Assembly (NCBI RefSeq): GCF_020382885.2
Contig: NC_058513.1
Span: 4,727,408-4,791,407 of the forward strand
Reading direction: 5' to 3'
DNA from: Scatophagus argus
Taxonomy: Eukaryota; Chordata; Actinopteri; Scatophagidae
DNA length: 64,000 nucleotides
Shown here: positions 1 through 11,600 of the stretch, piece after piece
How positions within the stretch are numbered: position 1 is the stretch's first letter
Layout: the number at the start of each line of letters is the position of its first letter
Made by a program: the position numbers and the translations under genes
The notes under the pieces: generated by a model
Databases searched by the model: none
Told to the model about the DNA's origin: nothing
The model's input: the letters and a program-made list of their open reading frames with translations, nothing else

Positions 1-65
1 GGCGTGGTATGAACTCCCCTCTGATAGCATGGTACCGGAATGTGACACCTGGCATTTATGTGAAG
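1..65 (+). other. possible exon end at the left edge
   Basis: Frame 3 is open from the window edge to base 65. It reads a plausible protein tail (SPLIAWYRNVTPGIYVK) that stops exactly at a good splice donor, GTAAG, at 66. The ending GIYVK loosely recalls the C-terminal part of trypsin-like domains, but that is only a resemblance. I found no convincing following exon before 4.6 kb, so it may equally be a chance open stretch or part of a repeat. Confidence 0.2.
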
Positions 66-649
66 GTAAGCATTTAAGAATACATATGCTTCTGTATGAT
101 CACTTACAAACCATATGAGCTGCACGGGCACCATCTTCCAGAATTAATAATATAATAATAAACTTACAAATAAATAAATAAATACATAAAAACATTTACA
201 TGGCACTTATAAGTTCATTAAACATTAAAAAGCATGAAGTAAAATCCAGTAAACAGCTTAAACAAACAGTAAACAGTAATTTTAGTCAAATTTTAGTCAA
301 CAAAACCTTAAGATGTTTTAGTTTTTGCTGGTGACATTTTTAGTTTAGGGCAATCTTTGTTGTGTTCAGTAACCATGGTTTCCAGTGTGATTGCTTGCGG
401 AAAAAGTACTGCTGCAATGTCAGTCTGTTCTGAGGTAATACAACGGACTGACTTAGCTAATCCAGTAATCATTTCCAGCTTCTACTGGCTGAATAGGGCT
501 TCTCTCTCTCATTCCTTCTCACCTGGCTTAACCACAGCCACGAGTGCTCTGCGCTGTCAGAGAGTCAGCTGTTGTAGTGATATATTTTCAGTGGAGGATT
601 CAAGAATGCAGACACTGACATGTGGGATAAACAAAATAAACTTTAATTC

Positions 650-960
650 ATTTTCCAAACAACAAAAGAAACATAAGCAGGCAAACAAAAAGACAAGTGG
701 GAGTCCAGGTTAAAAAAAAGGTTGAATCCAAAGAATCCAGTGATGCTGGGAACACAGAGAAGGCAGGGAACTCTGACAAACTCAGAGCACAAACATTGGA
801 AACACAGAGAATTCAGAGAGGCACAGCAAATACAGGGAACACAGGGACTGCAGGACATTCAGAGAGACGCAAAAGATTCAGGGAACAACAGAAACACAGA
901 AGAAACCGACAACAGACACAAGGAGAGTGCAGGTATATAAAAGGAAGGTGACAAGGCACA
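650..960. repeat. purine-rich degenerate repeat
   Basis: The stretch is dominated by loosely repeated units of the form GGAACACAGAG, followed by a TATATAAAAGG motif at about 933-943. Two overlapping ORFs on the plus strand (697-951 and 722-940) exist only because this A/G-rich composition lacks stop codons. It resembles the terminal or promoter part of a widespread fish mobile element, but I cannot name the family. Confidence 0.4.
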
Positions 961-1859
961 GGTGAAACAAATTAGGGGAGGAGCAAACAATCAGAAAGAA
1001 GTCCTCCTTCCTACTAAAATAAAATGACTAAAATAAAGCAGGAAACTAACTAAACAGAAGCTTCACTAAAAGACACTCGGCATAATGAGTGTGACCCTGC
1101 AGATGCACACATGCAGATTTATGATTCCATGGTAGCAGAATATATTGTTCAGGAGTATAAGGTAAACCTATGTAGAGCGAACTGTAACTGTAAACTGAAC
1201 TTTTAGTGTTGTGCACAGACTGACCACTGCCCTATGTAATTCTCTCAGGGGGTTGGGTAAAGGGATTCCCAGTAGTCTTGTATGCCTTATGTATATTAGT
1301 TCTTATGTATTAGGCTAACATCAAGCAGGTATAGGAGAGTTGAGTGGTATTGTTTAAATGTAAGGGTATTTATTAGTCATTTGGGTTTGGTTGTGTAAAT
1401 ATTTCTAAAGTCCATATATATTTTTATTTATTATGTTAATATTTATTGTATATTTATGAGGGTAGATAATTCAGTGAGCTCTGTAAATGGTATGTGCTGG
1501 CCTATGATTCAAGCGTACAGTCTTATGTAAGGCTGTCAGTCTGTGTGTGATGAGGAGGCTGTAAGGTGTCGGGCAGTTTGTGCTCATCGTGCTATCAAGA
1601 AGTAAATGCTTGAAGATGAAACGTCACCCTGTGACTAGTGCTTCTCCTTATTTGCCTCTTTTGGTTGCCTGGGCAAATTAAGGTTATGCTTTACTCAGTT
1701 ACAGTCAGGTTTTCATTGTGAAAATTATACAAGTTGTATTATATGAATATTTCTTCACAGTTTTCATTTTCGCAACTAACTCTGATTGGCAAGTTGAAAT
1801 CCAATTATGTGAATGTTAGCCGATAAACGTGGGTTTTGTAAGGCTATTAAAAGGAAGAT

Positions 1860-2115
1860 ATTCTCCTCTGGCAGATCGTTCCACATTTGGATGCCCTAAA
1901 AGCAAAAGCTTGGCCAGTTAAGTATTAAATCCAGCTATGGGAACAGCCAGCAGACTCTTTGCTGAAGACCTTAGACTGTGTGCAGGCTGAAAAGGCAAGA
2001 GCTGATAAAGAGTGAGATACAATCTGAGGCCAGACCATGAAGTGCTTTATCGGTAACAAGTAGGATCTTAAAATCAATTCTAAGGACCTTAGTCTAGATG
2101 CTGCACACAGTTTGA
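1860..2115. repeat. diverged fish interspersed repeat
   Basis: The text recalls a medium-copy fish repeat: a segment about a cassette 'ttccacatttgg', then 'gaccttagactg', then 'aagtgctttat' and 'cttaaaatcaattct'. This order is familiar from many teleost intergenic regions. The copy is old and shows no intact coding frame. The family name is not assigned. Confidence 0.4.
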
Positions 2116-4612
2116 TACCTGTGAATTGTTTTGTGAGTAATGGTATTTAAAAGACTAATACGGCAATGAAAAAGACTCAGAAGAGATGAAGAGCAACTAC
2201 AAAGAGATGTAAAACTATAATAAACAGATGCAAAGACGCTGCATTAAGCTGAACAATGACTTAAAGGAGACGCAAAGCAAACAACAAAGAGGTTCAAAAA
2301 ACATCAACAAAACAACTATAATTGACACAGCTGTGTCTTTTACACATCTGTGCACTGAGTCTCGTCCTGGTGTTCACAAAAATGAAATCATTTCAACTCT
2401 GAGGCAAAAACACAAAACACAGCCCGTTTTGACATACTGAAAATCACATTTTTTTCCCTCAAAACCGAGCAACAGAAACGTTGCCTCCTTCAGTGGTTTT
2501 GTGGCTGTTACAATGGTTGAAACTAGACGTATTCAAAGAAATGTTCAGAGCTCCATGGCCTTGAGGACGACTCATTATGGCTTAGTATGCTGTGCGATAC
2601 AGTTAATGTGCAGTACCTTTGCACGTGATCTCAGAACTGGAGGGATCAGATGATGTTTATGATGTTATGTGCTGCAGCTCTGCGCTGGGACTCAAGGTGT
2701 TAAACAGCAGATAGATCACGTCACAATGAATGCTTAGTTTCTCTCTTGGAAAAGTGTACGGTCAGTGTGCCAGGGGCCATGAAAAGTATGTGAAGCCGGC
2801 TGAGAAGAGGGCAGAAGAACAGCTCATGACAGGATAACAGGAGAGAGGCATTGGGCTGCAGAAGGAGAAAGAGGCGTATCTGGGATGACACTTTCCTCTA
2901 GCTGCTCAGCAACACCTTGTCCACACAACGAAAACAATATGTCAGTAGCACAACATCAGCAGCTGCCCCCCTCCCCCAGCTTGACTCTGGAGCTGAAATG
3001 GGAACTGAGCATATAGTCGGCTTCAAGACAGCTTTGTGCTGCTGACTTGTTGCTTTTTCTATGTAGGAAAGAAGTAAGTAAGGAATGTGAGAAACTGTCT
3101 GATCTCAGTCTTTTCAACCTTATCTTAAGTGGACCTTTGCCCTTCAAACTAGGCTACATATTGACTTAAACATGTGTCAGAGTTGAAGGCCAAAAGGAAA
3201 GTTGTTGACCAGAGACATTCAAGGCTAATGTGTGTGTTTTTGTTAAGTGGAGGACAAAGGGAATGTTTGTGATTCATTAAACTGTGTGGAAGTTATTCAA
3301 AAGCACAATATTCTTTTCGAAACATCCTTGTATCCTGTTTAGACACGTTATCCAACAAACAGCACTTGTTTCGCTGTTCCAGCTTTGACAGTTTTCATTT
3401 ATTTTGTTCATTCTCTTTCAGCAGGATTCTTGGTGGGGAGCAATAAGATTAACTTTAAAAACTGGCATTTTTGTTCATCTATATAGCTAATTGACTAATT
3501 TAAGTAAAGCTGTTTTAAATGCTGCAAAATTAGTTTTATAGCCTGAAACAAACTCTATATACTGCTGCTTCTCAAAATCCTCAACCTCTTTTCCCACTAA
3601 CCATGTTGATTAGAGCTTTAAGGGAAGGTTACCTCCTGCACACCTGTCTTGGAAACACTTTACCCTCCTCCCATAAGCGTTTGCGGCTCGAGTCCTCTAC
3701 AAGTCTCTCTTGTAGTCATTTCATGGAGTCGTTGCTGGCCGCTTGACAACCTCACCGTTCAGACAGAACACCAGCTGACTTTTAGACCCAGCATGATTGT
3801 ATATCAAGACAATGGAAAGACACAATTAGGGTCGACACAAATTCTCCCAGGGTGGGAATAAAATCTGTACTTGGCTTTATGAGTCTGCTCTATAGTGTAA
3901 ATGTACAAAAGTGAGATGAAACATATCGGAGGGCCATTTTGTCTGTTGTCAGTTAGCTTGCACAGTCAGTATATTGTTTGTTTGTTAGCAAATAAGTTGC
4001 CCCGTGGTCAAATTCGTGTGAAATATACAAAAAATATTGAGGTTGATTTTATTTCTTGACTGACTGTTTCCCCGTTTTTAGCAATCAAGCCTATTTCCTA
4101 AAATGTCAAACACTAATCCTTTAATGATGTTAAGAGGCTGCAGTGCTAATGTTCTTTAACCACTGTGGCCTTGCTGATCACTCAAAAATAAAAAAAAATA
4201 AAACAGCTTGCAGGTGTGAATGTGGTCCTCAGTGACACACAAACTCACCCAGCTCATATCGTGGACCTCAAATCTCAGAACAGCAAGCGCGCACCCAAAT
4301 CAATAAACCTCCTCACTGTGCACTGATTCAGGCCCACATGGATGGGGATTTTTTGCACAGAATAACTGAAGACATGAACCCTTTGAAAAACCCTTTTAAT
4401 GGGCTTCCCCCTCTGAGCAGTTTCAGTCCATCCTATCATTTTGGGCATAAATAGGACTATTAATCTTTGATAGCACAACAGCTGGTAGTAATAATAGCAG
4501 CACTTTTGTGTTGCTATGTTGAGAGAAGTGGCGGGACATTTTCTCATGGAGGACTGCACTGAGAGAGGTCGTGGAAGATAATGACCATCCGCACTTGCAT
4601 GATAACTCCTCC

Positions 4613-4903
4613 TTTATAAAAGACGGAAGAGGGACTGGTGGTTTGGCTTCATCCTTCAGATCTGAGTGTCATCAGTGTTGGCTGACAAGAATGTGCGCCA
4701 TTGACTGAAAGCTGCACGAGGAAGGCCTGGATAGCACTCGGAATAACTGCAGTGGAAACTGAATTGGAAAGAGACAATTTATTCTGTGTAGCTTTGGGTT
4801 ACTGTTTCCTTTTTCTGCACTGGAAGAATCGAGAAAAGAAATGTTTGTGATGCACCTGGAGGTCTAGTGCCAACAAAAGAGTTTGTCACTGATGCGATTT
4901 CAG
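4613..4903 (+). promoter_or_regulatory. sstr2: candidate upstream promoter and noncoding exon of sstr2
   Basis: A TATA box (TATAAAAG, 4615-4622) lies about 30 bp ahead of a stretch without a long ORF. That stretch ends in a strong donor, CAG|GTATGTG, with the exon ending at 4903. The next plus-strand acceptor that clearly belongs to a gene is the one at 8326, ahead of the sstr2 start codon. An untranslated first exon of sstr2 is therefore the simplest reading. This is inferred from signals only. Confidence 0.35.
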
Positions 4904-5094
4904 GTATGTGCTAGTGAAATATTTTCTATTTTTAAGTGTTTTAATTTTCATGTAACTACACAATTTATGTCCAAATAAATGCTTTAGATCTGTACTCTTA
5001 ATGATGCAAGGCACCAGAAGAAGAGGCAACTCATAAGCGTGACTCAAAATCAGCAATCCGCAGGACACCGACGCACATTGGGTGACGCGTTTAG

Positions 5095-5156
5095 GTCTCT
5101 CTCTCTCTCTCTGTCTGTCTGTCCGTCTGTCTCTTTCTCTATCTATCTCTCTGTCC

Positions 5157-5188
<32 letters not shown>
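5095..5188 (+). repeat. CT-rich polypyrimidine tract
   Basis: About 94 bases are almost purely pyrimidine (CT repeats with CTGT interruptions and two short CTAT units). The tract sits directly upstream of a short GC-rich, CpG-bearing stretch (about 5195-5470). Such tracts often flank promoters and can form triplex DNA. Two plus-strand ORFs that cross it (5039-5281 and 5082-5339) are low-complexity artefacts. Confidence 0.8.
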
Positions 5189-5189
<1 letters not shown>

Positions 5190-5563
5190 GTGCAGTCGTG
5201 CGTCCTGCTGCTCAGTCTGACTTATCACGGGGATCCGGTGCTACGACAAGTTGGACGCAGCGCGCGCTACGGCGGGTTTAGACGCAGTTTGCCAAAGTTT
5301 CGGTTAACGAACACGGAATATTTGCTGGAGTTACAATGACGTGAAAGATGTAGTGTAACCACCAGCTCCGGTGAAGGTGGCGAGTGGGCGACCGAACGCC
5401 AGCGCCGTGCGTAACACTGGGACAGCAGGTGGATGGGGAGGCTGGCGAGATGCAGCTTTCCAGCAGGTCAGCGTCGCTTCGGAGAGGCTGGACTTGTTCT
5501 TCTCTGCTGAAGGACACCTTGCCACGATGGACTTGATGTGAGGACGAAGTTTTCTGTTTAAAT
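5189..5563 (+). promoter_or_regulatory. sstr2: second candidate 5' untranslated exon / CpG-rich promoter of sstr2
   Basis: This is the only clearly CpG-rich stretch upstream of sstr2, with runs such as GCAGCGCGCGCTACGGCGGG near 5256. It ends in a consensus donor, AAAT|GTAAGTG, after base 5563. No conserved protein is encoded. It could be an alternative first exon spliced to the acceptor at 8326. Untranslated first exons are normal for vertebrate somatostatin receptor 2 genes. Confidence 0.4.
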
Positions 5564-6536
5564 GTAAGTGATGCTATGGAGAAAAAAAAAAGATCTAGAA
5601 AGGGAAATATTTGCTGGTTTTTAGTGAGCTTGTTAAATATGTCTCCATCTTAGGCATTTCTGCGTGGACTTTGGCTTGCTTTTACGCGCTGTAATGCATT
5701 CATTACAAAGTCAGCTCTTCTTTGATCAAAAGTTACATTTTTATCAAAGCCATCATGAAATACACTCACGTGGCAATTCATTGCGCAGGCGACTTAGTTG
5801 TTGGCACCCAATGAAAATTCAACAGAAAAACGCCATGACAAACACACAGCGTGTGCTTTAGGCGGATTTCAAGACCTCTTTCTGTCATTTCGTGGAGTGC
5901 TAGATGAGTTCCCCTCCATCTCAGCACGGCAAAAAATAACTGAAGTAGATGCAACTCCAGAACGCTTAAATTATGTGAGTTCACGGGAAAAAGAGAATGC
6001 AGAAAAGGGGATCTGTCTTTCAATTGGGAGGTCAAAGGTTTAGTGCCTGTAACAGCCATTTTATGTCAAAGTGTCCTTGACGGAGAAGATAAACCAACCT
6101 TCTGACTGTTAAATAAGAGTTTCCACTTCACTGTAAATTAAAAAAAAAGTGTCCTGTTGATCTGGACATTTATCACACACAGCCTGCGGGTTAGTGCGAG
6201 GCTGCATCAAGCCAAGCTGCTTCCCTGGCATCACTTCATGTACTCACACAGTCAGTGCTGAGCTGAAACATACAGCTCCTGGTTAATGCTTTTCTTTCCT
6301 TTTTTGTGTCTCAAGTAGCCTATTAGACTTTTTCTTCACAAGTGTTCTAATAGACCACTAAATCCCCCCTCTCTTAATGATACAATTATCCTACTTTATA
6401 ATTAAACTGCTTGATGTTACCAACTAATACTGACACTTATACAGTAATTAGTCTGCTAACAAATAACAACGTAAATCCTTTCATTAGTGGATGTATTATT
6501 GGAGCACATTGCTTTTCTGCGCACTTCCCCTGATAG

Positions 6537-6571
<35 letters not shown>

Positions 6572-8326
6572 GTACAAATGCGTATAGTGGAGCTCCATCG
6601 ATATTTATTTGTAATGGTTATAAAGTAATTTTCATTGTCAGTGTTGGGATCCGCCATTACTGCTCTTGCTGCCACCACCTCATGGATTCTAAGTTTAAAA
6701 TCTAACTATAAGCACACCCAGTTAATAAACATTAAAACTCTAACAGTATAGTGTTTCTAACAAGGAACATCACCCCCACCCAAACAGAAATTTTTGGCAT
6801 ATAATTTTGGCCTCTAAAATTCTGCACTGAATAGTAGATAATACATTTTATGATGGTTAATGGAACAGATAAGTACCGTTACAGATTTTACAGATTACCT
6901 CCGCTGAGTCAAATACTCAATATGCAACAGACCAATGGTTGTGCATTGCTTCAGAGGCAAATGGCCACAGTGATAATAGAATTTACCAGAGCAGCGTGTC
7001 TTAATAGTGCTAAAAGAATGAATGATTGTCCTAGTATTTTTTTTCTATTAAAACCACCATTGTTGTTTTTTTTGTACCAAAGGGCTAATAGAATACAATG
7101 TTTAATTAGATTTCTTTTTTTCCTCTGGTAATTGCTGATGGGTATTTGTGAAATAAATTCATTGATTTGTCAATGGAACAAGACTTACATTCATGAGAAC
7201 GACAATTATCCTGAATATTCTGAACTTTGAGTGCACACTCTTTCATCCTTTAGAGGTACATTGTTCCTGATTGTCTGTGATAACAAATAATTGTACCTAA
7301 CATTGTTTCACAACATCCCTAATTAACACAAAGTGGATTGTCCAAAGTGGGCCCACATATGCCAGTCACATGTATTTCAGGTAAATTTTGAAAGCAAAAA
7401 CTGGACTAATGTCCTCATTGGTCTGCTTCTGTCACTGTAGGGGAAGAGTGAGTGATCCTGCCACAGTGTCAGAGCTGTTTGTCCCCAAGATCAATTGAAT
7501 AAACATTTGTCTTCGGCAGCACAGTGCCCCCGTCGTTCTCTCGCTCAGGCGTACCTTTCTGCATGTATGCATACATTGGGGGAGGCAGGCTCACAGGCAC
7601 GCACCAGACTCAGACTACTGGACTCAGATTAGCATTAGGTCAATTTATTGTCTGGATTGGCTTAGAAACAAAGAGAATAGCCTCAGGTCAAATGAGCAAA
7701 TACAAATTTGGATCTAAAGTGGAAGTTGTGATGAGTTTTGTAGTCACCCATGTTTGCACAGATTGGAGACATCTTCTTTAGTGCAAAAGAGTGCAAATCA
7801 ATGTCATGACATAAATGGTGTGTGTGTTTGAGTTGAGTAATGTAGGGTTTTCTGATGGTGTTTGCCTCAGGAACAAATCAAAAACTCTGCAGTATTTAGG
7901 GTGTGTAACTCAGGTTTCTCTGTCTTTCTCTTCTGTGTTTCTCAAATAATGGAGATGATGGAAAAAGGTCATATCTTAAAACACTGCATATGATGCAAAA
8001 TTTATACTTGGCTGGATTTGGCCATCTTTTCCTAGTCTCTGCCAAATGCTTACTGTGAGAGTAATAAGTAGTGTTCAGGATAATTGAGGAGAGGAAGTAC
8101 TTATTATGTAAAAGAAATATCTGGACTGTTTTCTAGAGAGAATATCTGACATGTCACTCTGAAGGTGTGAAAGCTGTTCTGTAAAGTAACCCTGCCACTG
8201 TTGCCATGGATCTTGGAGCACTGTTATTATTTGTTAAATGATATACTGTCAACCATACTTACTGTACCATCACTCTGTTTTTCTCTCTCCATAGATCTGT
8301 CTTTCTCCTTTCCTCTTTCTTTACAG
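5564..8326 (+). other. sstr2: probable 5' UTR intron of sstr2
   Basis: This is the stretch between the candidate donor at 5564 and the polypyrimidine-rich acceptor ending at 8326 (CTTTCTTTACAG). It contains a short CA microsatellite (about 6549-6571) and otherwise ordinary AT-rich DNA. I see no coding exon or RNA gene in it. Confidence 0.4.
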
Positions 8327-8636
8327 GTGGGATGTGATACTTGTGGTTCCTGGTTAATGAAAATCGTAGCCCCCAGAACCCTAAACCCTGACACCCCAAA
8401 GCCTCTAATTCCCATACATCCCAGTACCAGGCTTATCCTAGAACCTATGAACTAAAGTCCCTTGATCCTTATTTCCAGCCTTATACAGATAGTTCATTGA
8501 TTATGAGCATGTGAAAGCTGAACCTCAGACACAGAATATCTACCATCTCCAAAACCCTTATGTTCGCACATTTACCCCTTATTTTCCACTATCTGTAGTC
8601 CTACCCTAAACATACCCTAAACCCCTCTCAGCCATC
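8327..8636 (+). promoter_or_regulatory. sstr2: sstr2 5' UTR segment with four short uORFs
   Basis: From the acceptor at 8326 to the sstr2 ATG the sequence has four upstream ATG-initiated reading frames, all closed before the main start. They are an ATG-TGA start-stop at 8332-8337, a 32-codon frame at 8357-8455, ATG-AGC-ATG-TGA at 8503-8514, and a 12-codon frame at 8560-8598. The segment is poor in G and C-rich. That it is exonic is inferred from the acceptor and its continuity with coding exon 1. Confidence 0.5.
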
Positions 8637-11600
8637 ATGGCCTTGGATCAGTGGCCCTTTCTCACGACTCCCCCCAACATTTCCATCCCTGAGCCCCTCC
8701 TGTATGACAGCTACATCCAGGGGAATGAGTCCGAACTGGACCTGAACATCTCTGAGACCAGGGAGCCTCACCAGGACAAGACTAGCTCAGTAGTCATCAC
8801 CTTCATCTACTTCATGGTATGTGCCTTGGGGCTATGCGGAAACACCTTGGTCATATATGTGATCTTGCGCTACGCCAAAATGAAGACGGTGACCAACATC
8901 TACATCCTGAACCTGGCGGTGGCAGATGTTCTATGCATGATGAGCCTACCGTTCATCGCCCTGCAGCTGTCCCTGGTACACTGGCCCTTTGGAGAGGTGC
9001 TTTGCAGGGTGATCATGACTGTAGGTAGGTGAAGAGGAGAAGGCTAGTGGTACACCCCAGAAAGAAGCAAGAGCTTCTCTGGGCAAAGAACCACTTTTGG
9101 GTTCCTCAGGAGGGAAATCATTGTCTATTGTGATTGCAATTTTAAGAAAACTGAAATAAATATCTTTATATCTTTTAAGATATCTTTATTTACTATTTTA
9201 AGAGTGTTTGTTGTTTGTTCTTGGACATTTAGGTGTCTTAAAGGAATAATTTGGCATTTTTAGAACTAAATTATTGGTTTCTTTCCCAAAACCTAAATGA
9301 GAATTCAACACCATTCTGCTATCTGTCCATAAGATTTAAAGATTAGCTGAGGAAAAGACTGGAAGCAGGGGGAAAAGCTAGCTTAGCTCTGCAATCCAAA
9401 GGTTGAAATAAATTCAGTCCACTAGCATTTTCAAAATTCACAGATTAATACACTGTATTTTCTTTTTACATGTTAATAAAACAATAATTGTTTTCCAGTC
9501 ATGCTAAGCTAACTCTCTTCTGGCTGTATTTTCATCTTTAACACATTGCATTAAGTGTAGACTATACATATTTAGACTGTAGATGCAATGCAATGCAGTT
9601 TTCAACTGCCTGACTAAACAACCCTTTTTTACACTTAATTCGCCATCTGTTATATAATAAAACAAACACCCAATTCTGAATACTGTTATTTATTGGTTAT
9701 CCTCACCTCACCTTTCTTTCTCCATTCCTCCACCCTCTCTCCTCTGTCTCCTCACAGACTCTCTCAATCAGTTCACTAGCATCTTCTGTCTGATGGTGAT
9801 GAGCATCGATCGATACTTGGCTGTGGTCCACCCTATTAAGTCCACAAAATGGCGGAAGCCCCGCGTAGCCAAGCTAATTAACCTGACAGTATGGGGTGTG
9901 TCGCTGTTAGTCATCCTACCTACTATGATCTTCAGCGGCCTGAACAACGTGCCAGTTTGTGGAATAGTTTGGCCGGAGCCCCAGGATGTCTATTACAAAG
10001 CCTTCATATTCTACACCTTCTTCATTGGATTCTTCTTGCCGCTTGCAGTCATATGTCTGTGCTACCTGCTCATTATAGTCAAGGTGAGAGCATTCCTCTA
10101 CCAGGGCTGAAAACTCACTTTAGTTTGGAATTAGATTTGGTATCACTGAAGCTGGTGCATTTCATGAGCAGGCCTTCTGCCTTCATTACCCACCGCAGGG
10201 GTCATCACTCCTCAACAGGAAGCCAAATTCACAATTTTAAAGCAATCAATAATCATAGTAATGAATAAGTGTGGTTGATCAGCATACCTGCCAAACTCCA
10301 GGCAGCTTAGCAACAGGAGACTGAACCTAACAAGGGTATCTGGGGATCTTCCCCCAGAAAACTGTTCATTTCAGGGACTGTTTTTCTGCACTGTGGTGGA
10401 TTTATGGAGTATTTTTGTCAGAAATATAGAGTCATGAGGGGGAGGGGGCATTGAAAAAATGGGATTCTCAGAAGAATCTGGAGGCTTGGGAAGTGTTTAC
10501 CTCTCAAAACAGCAATAGTGAGTAAGTCACTCTGAATGCCTACTCTCCTCATATCCCTATTACACAGCAGCACAAAGTGGTGCCAATCTGTGTTCTCTCT
10601 CTCACCTTAGTTTTTTAATCATGTTTAGTCGGTGTCATGTCAATGTCAGTTAAAACAATACATGTACTTCAAAATTTCAATGCATTTGAGCCTTAAAGCC
10701 AGACAAACTCTGTACATTGGGCTCTGGAAAAACACCTGATGTTCAAACTTTTTTCAGGAAGAAGTAGCTTTTCCTTTTATTCCTTTCATTTGTGAGAGAG
10801 TTGGCAGCTCTGCCTCTACACTACTCAGAAGTTAATATGATGTTTTTTATGAAAAACAAAATCATACTATTGATAAACACTTTACAGGAAAATTGTTATA
10901 TGCTTGAACCCTGAAAGTTACTTTCATTGCCATTCATTACACAGGGTTAGTTTGACCTAAAATTTGTAGATTTTTCAACCTGATTGGACATCAGAGTACA
11001 GATGTACTGTGTTTATGATTAAATGGTTTAAAATTCAGTTGCTAACGTGTTAAATATTTGCCAGATGATTTCAGTCAGGTCCTCTAACTCAAACAAATTT
11101 GGATTGACATTTGGAATCTTTGGCCAATGAGGCTTCATATTGTCAACCCAGCTATCGCAAACCTGAAGTTACCCATTGTGGCCATCCGCTAATTTGGACA
11201 ATGTGCCATAGTCAAACATGTCTACCTAAAGAGGAAGTAAACAAACCACCAACACTATACACCAGATGTCTGGATTTGGTGCACTTATAGGGCTCTGGGG
11301 TCAGAGCTGTTTTCAGGTTGTGACATAAAGTTGAACAGACAGGTCTGCGTAGTGTGTAAAATGTTCGTTCAGCCGCAAGCTATACTTAATGCCTTGCTTT
11401 CAGTGACATCAAGCTTGCTTGTGCCCCTGCTCTGTCACCCAGTGATAAATAATTTGGCCTGCTCCAAAAACCATGAAAAACACATGAATTCTAAATTAAG
11501 AGCAATAGTCTGGAAACACAAATATCTTTACTCTGTTTTCTTTTCTTTTTTTTTTTTTATTTACATACTTATCCAGACATGGAAAAGATTGAAGTTAAAT

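Larger units (their letters stand above)
66..4600. other. intergenic region, repeat-bearing, no gene recognised
   Basis: No ORF here shows a recognisable domain or codon pattern. The region is AT-rich and holds an imperfect purine-rich repeat (about 650-960) and a diverged interspersed repeat (about 1860-2115). The short ORFs are scattered over both strands without conserved motifs. Confidence 0.6.

Noticed and set aside
8375-8625. Telomere-like CCCTAAAC motifs in the sstr2 5' UTR
   Set aside because: Only single, spaced copies and not the vertebrate TTAGGG repeat in tandem; probably chance in a C/A-rich stretch.
8819-9028. Second-frame ORF within sstr2 exon 1
   Set aside because: Alternative frame of the receptor exon; the receptor frame carries the conserved residues.
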